Shown piece by piece: positions 21,600-30,439 of a stretch of 37,531 nt of DNA. The stretch is taken from positions 2,574,879-2,612,409 of the forward strand of contig BFEA01000124.1 of NCBI GenBank assembly GCA_003427395.1, in the 5' to 3' direction. The position numbers were made by a program, and so were the translations under genes. Position 1 is the first letter of the stretch. The number at the start of each line of letters is the position of its first letter. The stretch is from Chara braunii (taxonomy: Eukaryota; Streptophyta; Charophyceae; Charales; Characeae). The notes below the pieces were generated by a model that was not told the origin of the DNA, ran no database searches, and saw only the letters and a program-made list of their open reading frames with translations.

Positions 21600-22121
21600 A
21601 TGGCACTACACGGCTATAGGCGTGGGTGTTGGCGGCACACAGTGCGCTCGGTTCCAGTATCGGGGGAAGGCCCTCAGATTACGACGGCCCTGAACTATGA
21701 TGGGGGAGAGGTAGTCCGACTGAAGGTCTGCATAGAAGGTGGGAGAGAGGAGGAGATGGGAGGTGATCAGAGGCTGCAGGCTGCCATTTCTGAGGCACAC
21801 GACAGGGCGGAGCGGAGATGCAGACGAGATGGGGTGACCGTGGGCTTGAGGGTGACGGTCATCTATCATGAGACCGAGTCATCCACTGGGACCGAGACAA
21901 GGGAGGAACAGCACAACGAGAGAGACTCAGGCGGGGAGAGTGAAATGAGCGAGGCGGACCGAGAAACGGACCTCAGGTCCTGGAACAGCCCCGAGGAGAT
22001 CCAGGAGCACCATCGAGCCGCGGAGCCGGTGGAAAAGGGATCTGAGGCCAGCTCTCGACCACTCACGCCCAGAGGCCGCGGGGCGGGTAAGAAACCGAGC
22101 AAGGGGAAGAAACGGGTGTGA
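21600..22121 (+). CDS. Hypothetical protein, 173 aa
   Basis: An open frame starting at ATG 21600 and ending at TGA 22119-22121. The product has an N-terminal part with a predicted strand (EVVRLKVCIEG), a charged helix (residues about 60-82, LQAAISEAHDRAERRCRRDG) and another strand (LRVTVIYHETE). A highly charged, Ser/Glu-rich low-complexity tail follows and ends in a basic patch (GKKPSKGKKR). I do not recognise it. The strand-helix-strand layout resembles the small ORF family at 25225, 26422, 29817 and 30111, but the resemblance is weak. It is followed by diverged repeats (22190-23005). It could be a retroelement accessory ORF or a chance frame. Confidence 0.4.
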   Translation: MALHGYRRGCWRHTVRSVPVSGEGPQITTALNYDGGEVVRLKVCIEGGREEEMGGDQRLQAAISEAHDRAERRCRRDGVTVGLRVTVIYHETESSTGTETREEQHNERDSGGESEMSEADRETDLRSWNSPEEIQEHHRAAEPVEKGSEASSRPLTPRGRGAGKKPSKGKKRV

Positions 22122-22189
22122 GAAGGCGTGCGCAACATGTGGCGCCCCAAGAGAAACTGACGCGTGAGGTAGAAGGTTAACAAGGAGTG

Positions 22190-23005
22190 GCGGAGCGGAT
22201 GAGCAGGGACGTGCGACCTTGCTGGATATAGTTGATGTCAACAACTGTACTCAGGACCGCTCGCTGTTTTTGGTGCCTATCAAGCCATGGCGAGCTTTCG
22301 CGCCACTGTGAGGGATTAGGAGTGGTGCGTGATCCTGCCAAGCGGCCCAAAAGGACGAGTCTTCTTCTGAGTTTCTTGCGGTCCACTTCCAGAGATCAGC
22401 TCAAGAGAGACAATGAAGTGGGCATCGCTCGGGAAACCCGCACATGAGATGCACTGGCGGAGTGGATGCATACACGCGCGACGGGTGTTCTTTCAAAAGG
22501 GAGGTGCAGTGTGGAGGTCAAAGAGAGAGTGCGGGGGCTGACATCAACACTTACCTGCATGCTTGTATGAAGTGCGTGCTGTTGCTTCCGGAAGGAAGTG
22601 CAGGATGAGTCATGAGAGAGAGAGTCTGAATAAGGAAAGGAGTCAGTTCTGAGGGAGTGACGACAAAGTTGGCGAGCTCGTAGAGTACGATTGATATCAA
22701 CTGGCTCGTGCAAGCTTACACGAGATCTCGCTTGGGTCCTGCGAAAACAGAGAGGAGAGTGTCATGTGGAGTCGGGAGAGCGAGGAGATGCCAACAAAAG
22801 GGGGTGGACCGAGCGGATGAGCGAAACGCGCGATCTTGCTAGATACTGTTGATGCCAACAATTAGCACCTAAGCACGCTTGCCGTGCACGATGTCCACAG
22901 AGTTATAGTGAGTTTTAGCGTTCAAGCGAGAGTAGGAGGAATGATGTGTGATCGTGCCACGTGGCCTGGGGATGAGCGCTCGTTCAAGTTTCTTGTAGCT
23001 CAAGG
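22190..23005 (+). repeat. Diverged direct repeats about 616 bp apart
   Basis: Segments at 22190-22395 and 22806-23005 share GAGCGGATGAGC, a CGCGA(C/T)CTTGCT-type block, GTTGATG(T/C)CAACAA and GTG(C/T)GTGATC(C/G)TGCCA. A weaker relative begins near 22453. Palindromic variants of GTTGATRYCAAC recur near 22227, 22690, 22850, 23128 and 23267. They may be decayed copies of a retroelement segment. Confidence 0.6.
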
Positions 23006-25224
23006 GGGAGCAAGCCGGTAGGATAAACCGTCAGTCATTGTGTGAGCAGAGGGGGAGCGAAGTGAACGGGACGGAGAGAAAAGAGGACCAGGCAAAAGGA
23101 GAGGAGAAGGTACTCTTCGCATTACTTGTTGACATCACACATCTAACAAGAGCCGCTTACAGGGACGGACACGTGGTGAAAAGACCAGGGCCATCAGCAT
23201 GGCTTCTGCGAGTGGATCAGCAGGAGGTTTCAAGAAGTTCGGTTGGTGCTATAAGATGGTCTCGCCTATTGACATCTTATGAAGGAAACTGATGAGTGTG
23301 TACTTGTACCCTGTCAGCGGTGAACGGCTCGCGAAGATCCATTGTTGACTCATGGACCGTAGGAGTGAGTTTGTCTTCCTTCTCTCGTTTCACTCATGTG
23401 AACAGAGTCACTGCAACTCAGAGATCATTAGGGAAGGAGTATGGTTAACACTGAGCCTCACGTGTGTGACATAGCCTGAAAGGCGGGCACGCATGGAAGT
23501 TCTCAGCGGCAGGTTGTACCCTTTTTCGTGCTCGACATTTCCAGTGTAGAGAAAATAACCTTGTCGCTCTGCTGTAATAAGGGTGACCCTGGTTGAATCA
23601 CTCTGTTAGCGGAGGTGTACTAATCGCACTCTCGATCGAGCCACCGAGGCGGTGCGGACGCGGACCCGTCAATTAGAAAAGGCAAGAAGGCTTACCTTCA
23701 TCGGGGACTGTAGTTCTCAACGACCTTTGCTGTTAAGTTGAGTTTGAAGCGACTTGCCTTGGCATGGAAAGGACTAGGAGCGGAAAACGCAACCTGTACG
23801 ATTTTACTAAAGAGCTTTCTGCAATCTTAGTGCACATAACATGGAGTTGAAGAGTCTATGAGCGGTCATATGAGTTGTAATTGAGACGTGTGAGACAGGG
23901 AGGGAACTGGTCTGACACTGAACTCGACAGTCCACACAGGTATGGCTGATGGGTGGGGGACATGTGATAATGAATCGGGGCACTCACAGTTTGTGACTGT
24001 TTTGGCTTTGGCCATAATAAGGGAATACTCTTGCCAAGATCAAAAATAACTTTTGATTTGATGAGACTAGTCTGAAGTCGTTTCGCATGTGACCCAGTAT
24101 TGCTGGAAAATGTGTGATAATTGTCAAAGTTCGCGCTTTCTTTTATCGTTACCCATGCTTGTGTGTGCCACCCGGATATAAATTTAAGCCGCATCAAGCA
24201 ATATCTCAGCTTTTTGTGGGATGTATGTGAGTGGACGCAGTGCGCTACGGACCAGGACATCGAAGAGAGGTTCCCTGGTCGAGTGTTAATTTTATTATCA
24301 TTGATTATTATTATTACTAATATTATTATTATTATTCAAAGTTTGCTCCCAATCAAATGTGGCAACACCGCTGTTCATCGATGAAGGAACGAGCTGGGTG
24401 ATAATACCGGGCTCAACAAATGCCTTTGAACCTAACTGCGTGGTATGGGCGTTGGGTCAATACTTTCGTGTTTCCATGCACGGGGTCGACAGAAAGGGGA
24501 AGTTTAGGGTCATATGAGTAGTTTGTCTCTACCTACCCTCGTTTGGCGGATGTAACGCCCCTGACAAAACTTATACGATCATGTGACGGTGTGATTTGAT
24601 CCGGGAGTTTATCTGTGTGGCCGTTCAAACGTGTGATCATACTGCCCAATGAGTACCTGCCCTGGCAGATCTTAAGAGAGTGATTGAGATCAGAACCCCG
24701 CAAGCGCTGAGCCTGGGTAATGAGTTGTAAGGCAAGGAAACGACAGTTGAAGAGGGTTGTCTATTTAATCGTTAAGTTCTTATTGGATGGAGATTAATAT
24801 TGGCAGTCTCGGTCTAACGAAAGTAGAAATCCAGACCTTTCCTGTTTGACGTGTGCAGTCGACGTCCAAACAAGAATAATCACTTTGTTCGCTTTCAACT
24901 TCCCGCAGCCAGCCAACCACAGTTCGTAGTGTTGAATTTTGGCACAAGGGATCACTAATACGGGCAGCTGATAGTGGTTTCATTGGATTTCTTAAGATCA
25001 ACGACCACTTTCCAGCGTCGCCTTAAGTATGCACATGCTCACATAGGTGTGAAACCACTAGATCTGCAAACAGAAAAAGGGAGGGGTGTTATATGACATG
25101 CATTGTGTTTTGAGCTTGATCGACCACTCGCCAAAGGACTGTTAAGAGTCCAGAGATAGGCTTTTGTTTTCCTAACCTCGTATCGAAAACGAAAAATAGG
25201 GTCAGGAGGAGGGATACAAAAAGC
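23006..25224. other. No gene seen
   Basis: No convincing coding sequence. A TTA/ATT microsatellite lies at 24291-24336. The region may belong to the 5' part of the retroelement that carries the ORFs starting at 25225. Confidence 0.45.
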
Positions 25225-25461
25225 ATGAATACCCTGGTTGTGACCTGTACTCTGCATCAGGTGAAAACGGAAGGCTGGGAAAACAGGGTGTTGAGAAAAA
25301 CTGAGGAAAGCAAGAAGTTTCTGAGGAGATTTGCTATGGAGAAAGCCGAAAGTCATCATAAATTTATGGAGTATGTTTTATATATCTGTGAGCCAAGTGG
25401 GAAGTCGCATAGTACTGTCTCATCATTTAAGAGTCGGGAGCAGGCTAGGGCAAGAATCTGA
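25225..25461 (+). CDS. Small family-I ORF, copy 1 (78 aa)
   Basis: ATG at 25225, stop at 25459-25461. The protein begins with a strand (LVVTCTLHQ), continues with a charged helical middle, then EYVLYICEPSG and ends in a helix containing EQARARI. It aligns along its whole length with the ORF at 26422: VTC(T/S)L(H/Y)Q, Trp, then H-x-K-F/I-x-EY, then G, then T-V/I-S/T-S and EAR or QAR at the end. It is not recognised as any known family. Two paralogs within 1.2 kb, both with ATG starts and intact frames, argue that these are real proteins. Context suggests an accessory gene of the LTR element here. Confidence 0.6.
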   Translation: MNTLVVTCTLHQVKTEGWENRVLRKTEESKKFLRRFAMEKAESHHKFMEYVLYICEPSGKSHSTVSSFKSREQARARI

Positions 25462-26420
25462 GAGAGCATAAGAATGCTCTGATCTCTGTGTCAGAGGACC
25501 TCTCAGGTAAATCCTGTTGGTGAACAATGTACAGCGTTTGATACTCCTCATTGTTAACAGAGGGTGGTGCTGAGTACTATTTATCAATGTGCAGGACTCA
25601 ACACCGCTAACAATGTTTCAGTGCACAAAGTGGCCGTCAGTATACAGGACTCGACAATAATAGCAACAATCAATCCTCAATCAGTATTCGGCTCATGACC
25701 AAACGGTACTCTATCAGTATCATAACGGTACCCCGGACGCCTGGATATTCGTTAGCAGAACTGCGTTTTGCTCCTAAACATTGAGGGATTACTTAGGCGG
25801 ATCTCATGCAGTATCAAATCAGCGGTTATTTCATTGTTCAAGTATCCAGCAACCAGCAGCTAATCAGTTTTTCATGATACAACAGTTAATTAGCAGCATT
25901 CAGTTTACCATAAGCAGTCAATTAGCAACACTCAGCTCTTCACCAGCAGCCAATCAGTAGTGTTCGGTCCTTAATTAGGAGCAGAACTACATTTAACCGA
26001 CAGGTGATTGGCACTCAGTCAGTGTCCAGACGGGTTCAGAAGTCAACCCTGCACCTGTTGCGCCCTATTGTCAGTCCGACGAGGGGCAGATAGATATCCT
26101 CAGAACGGATGAAGTCAACATCCAGAAACAACAATCAGAGGCGCTAGTCAGAAATAGTGATCAGAATACGGCAGTTAGAAACGGTAACAGAAAGCAGCTT
26201 TGAGGTACAGCATTCCGAAGAATAGTATTTTGGAATCCTATACCTTTTACCGTACTCAGATCAGAACTCGGACTCGGCACTCAGAAACTGCAGTTGGAAA
26301 CGACAATCTGAAATAACTATTCGAATCAGCAATCTACCTAGTAGTTTTTTCATACCTAGACCGTCCAAGAGTCACCCGTCTCGAGATGGGTGAACTGATG
26401 TAGTGAGAATTCGGTGAGAA
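25462..26420. other. Spacer between two paralogous ORFs; degenerate CAGCAATCAG repeats
   Basis: From about 25800 the sequence is full of scattered variants of CAGCA(A/G)(T/C)CAG, the motif that forms a clean minisatellite at 26757-26877. No gene was seen. Confidence 0.55.
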
Positions 26421-26421
26421 T

Positions 26422-26676
26422 ATGGAGAGCAGCAACACGGTTAGAGTCTCCTGCTCGTTGTACCAGGGCACTGAGGAGACTTGGAGGGAAAGTATTGTTG
26501 AGGAATATAGTCTTCAGACTACTATGATGATGGTACATGCACTGTCCCTCGTGAGGAATCATATGAAAATCGAGTACACATACTACTTGCATGACAAGAA
26601 CGGCAGACAGTGTGTCACCATAACTTCAGTAGGCACTATCGAGGAAGCAAGGAGAACTGTTGGCAGCCATCGGTGA
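26422..26676 (+). CDS. Small family-I ORF, copy 2 (84 aa)
   Basis: ATG at 26422, TGA at 26674-26676. Strand (VRVSCSLYQG), Trp at residue 23, helical middle rich in Met, then KIEYTYYLHDKNG and a closing TIEEARRTV helix. It is homologous to the ORF at 25225 and more distantly to those at 29817 and 30111 (shared central AL, an I-x-Y or IEY strand, Gly, and a terminal AR motif). No signal peptide or membrane segment is visible. Function unknown. Confidence 0.6.
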   Translation: MESSNTVRVSCSLYQGTEETWRESIVEEYSLQTTMMMVHALSLVRNHMKIEYTYYLHDKNGRQCVTITSVGTIEEARRTVGSHR

Positions 26677-26756
26677 ATGTTTTGTCTGAACCAGAACTTA
26701 TCCGGAGATTCAGTAATCATCTAATCAGCAGTCAATCATCAGCAATCACTTATTAT

Positions 26757-26877
26757 TAGCAATCAGTTTCAGCAGTCAGTTCTCAGCAATCAGTTTCAGC
26801 AATCAGTTTTCAGCAATCAGTTTCAGCAATCAGTTTTCAACAATCAGTTTCAGCAATCAGTTTTCAGCAATCAGTTT
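26757..26877 (+). repeat. Minisatellite of 13/14-bp CAATCAGTTT(T)CAG units
   Basis: Alternating CAATCAGTTTCAG (13) and CAATCAGTTTTCAG (14) give a 27-bp higher-order unit repeated about four times, with less regular units on the left. Confidence 0.88.
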
Positions 26878-26943
26878 CCTGCGATCATTTTGGTAACCTG
26901 TTCTCCGGGACCGTCTGACCAGCCTGTACTGGCAAGAGTACTC

Positions 26944-27576
26944 ATGAGCACAGTTCAGTCTGCTCCGGTCAGTGAATCAGTGCTGGCCAGCCTCAACCGG
27001 ATTTCATGCAAAGAGGCGTTCCATTATCACTATGTTAGTGTCATTGGTTTCAAACAGGGAGATCTGTCAATCTTTATTGTCAAGACCAGTTTCGCTGATG
27101 GCACTATCCACTATTTAAGGCCTTATTTGAAGAAGGGCAAGGAGACTCATGAACACTTTGACCCGGTCTGGATCGCAGCCACTGAATACCTTGAGCAGAG
27201 AGAGAGGGAGCTCAATGAGAGTGACACTACGCTGATCCGCAGCTTCGGGCCAACGCTTTATATAGACTATCCTAGGCCTCCAGTCCCTTCTCTTCTCACA
27301 GACGGCACGAGTTGGCTGGATGTGATTGGTTTGACAAAGAGATATATCTCTCCAGCGGTGATCGACATTGAGGCGTTGACCGAGCCCACCGAGTTTCCTT
27401 ACCTTAGACGAGGAGTCTTCTCAGTGGACGGGCTGCCTACTTTGTGGGAGGAGTTTTGCTCCATGGTCAACTACCGTGTCATGTGCCTCGGATGGTCGTG
27501 CTTAGAGCTTGCTGGCTACAGGTGGCATTTTGTCACGAAGCCCCAGTCTCAAACTGTACGTGGGCATGGGTCTTAG
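26944..27576 (+). CDS. Family-II ORF, copy A (210 aa)
   Basis: ATG at 26944, TAG at 27574-27576; the frame stays open upstream to 26890 with no other ATG. The domain shows SVLASLNRIS...AFHYHY, a strand block ending in HYLRPYLKKGKE, a helical stretch (WIAATEYLEQRERELN), then PRPPVPSLLTDGTSWLDVI. A unique C-terminal extension of about 85 residues follows. The same order of blocks occurs in the three ORFs at 28408, about 28850 and 29266: FPY, then D-I/V-R-P/I-Y-V, then PP-L/I-PD and NW. This copy lies upstream of the primer-binding site, unlike the others. Intact frame; function unknown. Confidence 0.62.
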   Translation: MSTVQSAPVSESVLASLNRISCKEAFHYHYVSVIGFKQGDLSIFIVKTSFADGTIHYLRPYLKKGKETHEHFDPVWIAATEYLEQRERELNESDTTLIRSFGPTLYIDYPRPPVPSLLTDGTSWLDVIGLTKRYISPAVIDIEALTEPTEFPYLRRGVFSVDGLPTLWEEFCSMVNYRVMCLGWSCLELAGYRWHFVTKPQSQTVRGHGS

Positions 27577-28083
27577 CACCAGAAAAGATTCGTGAAAAGA
27601 GAGATTATGAGAGGCTGACCAGAGGGATGAGTGAGGACTCTTGAGAGGTGCTGACCATGCCCGTCTACATGTACTTTCTGAGATTATTATGGGTTCTCAT
27701 TATTCCCTCATTCAATTGTCCCTGTTTTTGCTCAAGTCAGTCAGTCTTGTTTTCTGCATTATTCTTGCTTGATGATTGCCTTCGCGGGTGTTTTGTCACA
27801 GTTCTCAAAGTCAGATTGACGTAATTGATGCAAGCACAACATCCCATAATTTTATGATTGTTGTTTGCATCATTCTCTGCTGTTCCGAATCAAAATAAAA
27901 GATTCCTAAGACCGGGGACAGGCGAAGACCGCAATTGAAGGGTTTCGCTCGAAGCCGGACGCGCACAACAGAAAGGGATTTGCACTATTTAATTTTATTT
28001 ATTGCAATCACATACAAAATCTTGCGTGACAGCCTGTTGACTTTCCGGTCGCCCAAAGTGGCCCGGCTGGAAAAAGTGCGACA
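27577..28083 (+). mobile_element. Probable 3' part of an LTR
   Basis: The segment ends in ...GCGACA at 28083, four bases before the primer-binding site, as expected for an LTR ending in CA. It contains an AATAAA signal at 27894-27899 and a long hairpin GATGCAA...TTGCATC (27827-27871). The left end is unknown; a TG at about 27648 after a purine-rich stretch is one possible start. No second LTR was found in the window, so the call rests on the primer site. Confidence 0.45.
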
Positions 28084-28087
28084 AAAA

Positions 28088-28105
28088 TGGCGCCGTTGCC
28101 GGGGA
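28088..28105 (+). promoter_or_regulatory. Primer-binding site for tRNA-Asp
   Basis: TGGCGCCGTTGCCGGGGA is the 18-base sequence known from plant LTR elements of the Athila type as complementary to the 3' end of tRNA-Asp. All 18 bases agree, so chance is very unlikely. It fixes the + orientation of the element and marks the end of the 5' LTR. Confidence 0.88.
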
Positions 28106-28407
28106 CATAAAAAGATTTTCGTGTCCGGAACGAACCTGGGTCATTATCATCATCTTTGAGCTTTGATTAGGACCTGAGAACTGTTGACATTTTTATGAGC
28201 TGCATGCTAATTTTATTATTTTCATTCATGTCTCGATTTTCTTGAGAATCACGATTGCTAACTGTGATTTATTTCTTCCTTGTGTGAGGTACCACACTGG
28301 ATTGGGAAAGGAGATTGAAATTATTGACTGGAGAGAATCGAGCTTGACACCAGGTATGCCCAATTTTTGTCCAACACACTGAAAGAAATTTGAAAGAAAG
28401 AGAGTGA

Positions 28408-28821
28408 GACGGAACAAGACAAGTTCTGAAAGATTTGTCTAAATTTACCTCAAGAGGGATATTTCCTTACAGGTATGAGGCTTGTTGGGGCTATCATTCT
28501 TGTGGCACAACCATCTGCGTAGTGCTGACTCATTTCTTGAAGGGAGATATCTATGATATCCGCCCCTATGTTAAGGAAGGAGGCAGCAATGACGGTGGAA
28601 ATTTTAATTGGTTATGGGAGATCGTGATCCCATTTATTTATAACGAGAAGGCAGACTTGATCAAGCAAAAGAAGAAAGTGGAATGGGGTATAATGTCAGT
28701 GGCATACAAGACTGTTCCAATCCCTCCTATACCTGACAGCTATTGCGATGGGACTAATTGGATGCCAATAATCAACATGGTATTGACAAGGGAGAAAAGA
28801 AACGGTGGTCATAAGAGTTGA
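28408..28821 (+). CDS. Family-II ORF, copy B (start unclear)
   Basis: The frame is open from 28408 to the stop at 28819-28821 (about 137 codons), but no ATG precedes the domain. Either the start was lost or translation begins unconventionally. Blocks: VLKDLSKFTSRGIFPYRYE, a strand region ending in GDIYDIRPYVKEGG, a helical middle, then VPIPPIPDSYCDGTNWMPII. These correspond one for one to copy A. It overlaps the next ORF by at least 17 bases in another frame (+1). Unknown function; probably not membrane-bound. Confidence 0.55.
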   Translation, partial: DGTRQVLKDLSKFTSRGIFPYRYEACWGYHSCGTTICVVLTHFLKGDIYDIRPYVKEGGSNDGGNFNWLWEIVIPFIYNEKADLIKQKKKVEWGIMSVAYKTVPIPPIPDSYCDGTNWMPIINMVLTREKRNGGHKS

Positions 28822-29305
28822 AGAGATTTTAGCAGAAGTAATCAGGCGAAGAAGGTCAAATTTTGGCAGAGGTTCGGGTCAAAGTCAAGAGAAGGTTGAA
28901 TGTCTCCTAAGGTCGCTGAATACTCTAAGTGCGAGAGAGACATTTCCATATGAAGTTGTCAGGTATGAGATGGTAGAGAGCGGATGGGAGCAGGAACGGT
29001 TATATGTACTGACATTCTATTTCACAGACCTGGATGAATATGACGTAAGAATCTATGTCCCAAAGGAAAGAAGTGTTGATGCAGTGTATGGGAGATGCTG
29101 AGGATTTGCTGAAGAGGTAGTACTGAGAGTGAAAGAGAGGATCGAGAGGGAGAACAAATGTTTCACTGGGTCGACCCGATTTACTGTCTTTGATGGATTC
29201 TCAGTCCCTCCCTTACCTGATATCAATCTATCTAAAAATAATTGGTATGCCATGATAAAGTTTGCATGGAAAGTGAAGAGAGCCCAAGAAGAATACTCTC
29301 AGTAG
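28805..29305 (+). pseudogene. Family-II ORF, copy C, one internal stop
   Basis: Frame 2, open from about 28805 (a GTG; no ATG before the domain) to TAG at 29303-29305, with a TGA at 29099-29101. Blocks: LLRSLNTLSARETFPYEVVR, LDEYDVRIYVPKE, a charged helix after the stop, then FSVPPLPDINLSKNNWYAMI. Similarity to the paralogs continues in the same frame across the stop, so this is a point nonsense change (CGA to TGA would suffice). Its last 40 bases overlap the start of the next ORF. Confidence 0.6.
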
Positions 29306-29814
29306 TCAGGATAACTACTGTGAGGGGTAGACTCTATGAGGTGATAGGGTGTGATAATCCTTTTGTGGTCTTGAGGTATGAGACTTGTGAGAGAGGGCCC
29401 ATAATATTTCACATTCCAGTGGTTATATTCCTGAGTACAGGTAGCCTAGACGTAAGGATTTATGTACCGGCAGGTCTAGAAAGGGAAGATGACTACTTGA
29501 AGTGTCAGACTGGTGCTTATATTAGTCTCATAAGAACCAAAGAGTGGCTTGAAAAGTTGAAAAGCAAAGTGACCTGGGGGAAAGAAGTAAGGCAATTTGA
29601 GAGGCTTCCTGAGTTCTCAATTGCTGAGGAATTTGAAGGTAGGAGAGATTGAATGCCTCTGTTGGAAGCCATTGCAGAGATTGGTAGAGCAAGAGAAAAA
29701 AACTTCACTGTGATGATAAAACCCCTACTCCTGAGTACCTTTGAACACAGATTCGAGGTCCCTGATTATGTCCAACCTGAAATCTACCTTTCAGATGTTG
29801 CTTATGATGATTAA
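29266..29814 (+). pseudogene. Family-II ORF, copy D, one internal stop
   Basis: ATG at 29266, TGA at 29650-29652, and the same frame continues to TAA at 29812-29814. Blocks: NPFVVLRYETCERG, LDVRIYVPAG, a helix (IRTKEWLEKLKSKVTWG), then LPEF and, just before the stop, RRD followed by MPLLEAI. In copies A, B and C a Trp occupies the position of the stop, so TGG to TGA is the likely change. The C-terminal part (about 53 codons) extends beyond the other copies. It ends two bases before the next ATG. Confidence 0.62.
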
Positions 29815-29816
29815 CA

Positions 29817-30107
29817 ATGCCCAGTTTGACTGAACAGCTGACACTAGGAGTTGTGTTGGAAGGTAGAGTGGTCAAGATAGAAGGGACTCTTCGGATCTCT
29901 GACAGAAATATTTCTACCTTGGATGAGTTTGAGTTTTTGCAGCCTTTCTTAGATCGCATGAGAGATTCTGCCTTGAGAATTACCACTGACCAGACTGAGA
30001 TAAACTATTTGTTAAAGGTGGTGAAAGTGGGAACTACTGAGAGGGTATCATATCACAGTTTTCAAGAACGGGTCTCTCTTGCAAGAAGGATCAATAGTGG
30101 GTTGTAA
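29817..30107 (+). CDS. Small family-I ORF, copy 3 (96 aa)
   Basis: ATG at 29817, TAA at 30105-30107, intact. Strand (VVKIEGTLRIS), acidic then helical segment (LDEFEFLQPFLDRMRDSALR), ITTDQTEINYLLKVV, and a terminal VSLARRI. It aligns with the next ORF over about 50 residues: I-x-GT-L/I, R, L-D or R-D, E-F/L, DR or GR, R-x-x-AL, ITT, I-x-Y-x-L-x-V. It is separated from copy D by two bases and from the next ORF by three. Function unknown. Confidence 0.62.
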   Translation: MPSLTEQLTLGVVLEGRVVKIEGTLRISDRNISTLDEFEFLQPFLDRMRDSALRITTDQTEINYLLKVVKVGTTERVSYHSFQERVSLARRINSGL

Positions 30108-30110
30108 ACG

Positions 30111-30311
30111 ATGCAATTTGATTATGAGATTATAGACCTGACTCGATATTTTATGATTCGGGGTACTATAAACGGGTACAATAGAAGACTGAATAGAGAT
30201 GATGAGAGAGAGTTGATTGAAGATTACATTGGAAGATTGAGAAGGATTGCACTGCTCTTGATTACTACCCAACCAATTATTGCTTATACCCTATATGTAC
30301 AGAACTCTTAG
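30111..30311 (+). CDS. Small family-I ORF, copy 4 (66 aa)
   Basis: ATG at 30111, TAG at 30309-30311, intact. Contains FMIRGTINGYNRRL, a helix (ELIEDYIGRLRRIALLLIT) and IAYTLYV. A clear paralog of the preceding ORF. It is in the same reading frame as that ORF, with TAA-ACG between them, so readthrough would fuse the two. It lacks the C-terminal AR helix seen in copies 1-3. It lies 128 bases upstream of the first ATG of gag. Confidence 0.6.
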   Translation: MQFDYEIIDLTRYFMIRGTINGYNRRLNRDDERELIEDYIGRLRRIALLLITTQPIIAYTLYVQNS

Positions 30312-30439
30312 GGGGTAGAGCAGACAAGAGAAGAGAGGAACGAGTCTGTATCTCTTGCGAGAAGAGTGAGAGATTGAAGAGCAGAGAAGAAAGGAATAAG
30401 AGTGACAGAGGGAGAGAAGAGGATATCTGGAAAAAGCCT

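Noticed and set aside
23038-23292. 84-aa ORF in the repeat region
   Set aside because: Begins with GTG, lies within diverged repeats and shows no motif.
26700-26880. CRISPR-like array
   Set aside because: The units are contiguous 13/14-bp minisatellite repeats without unique spacers, in a eukaryotic genome.
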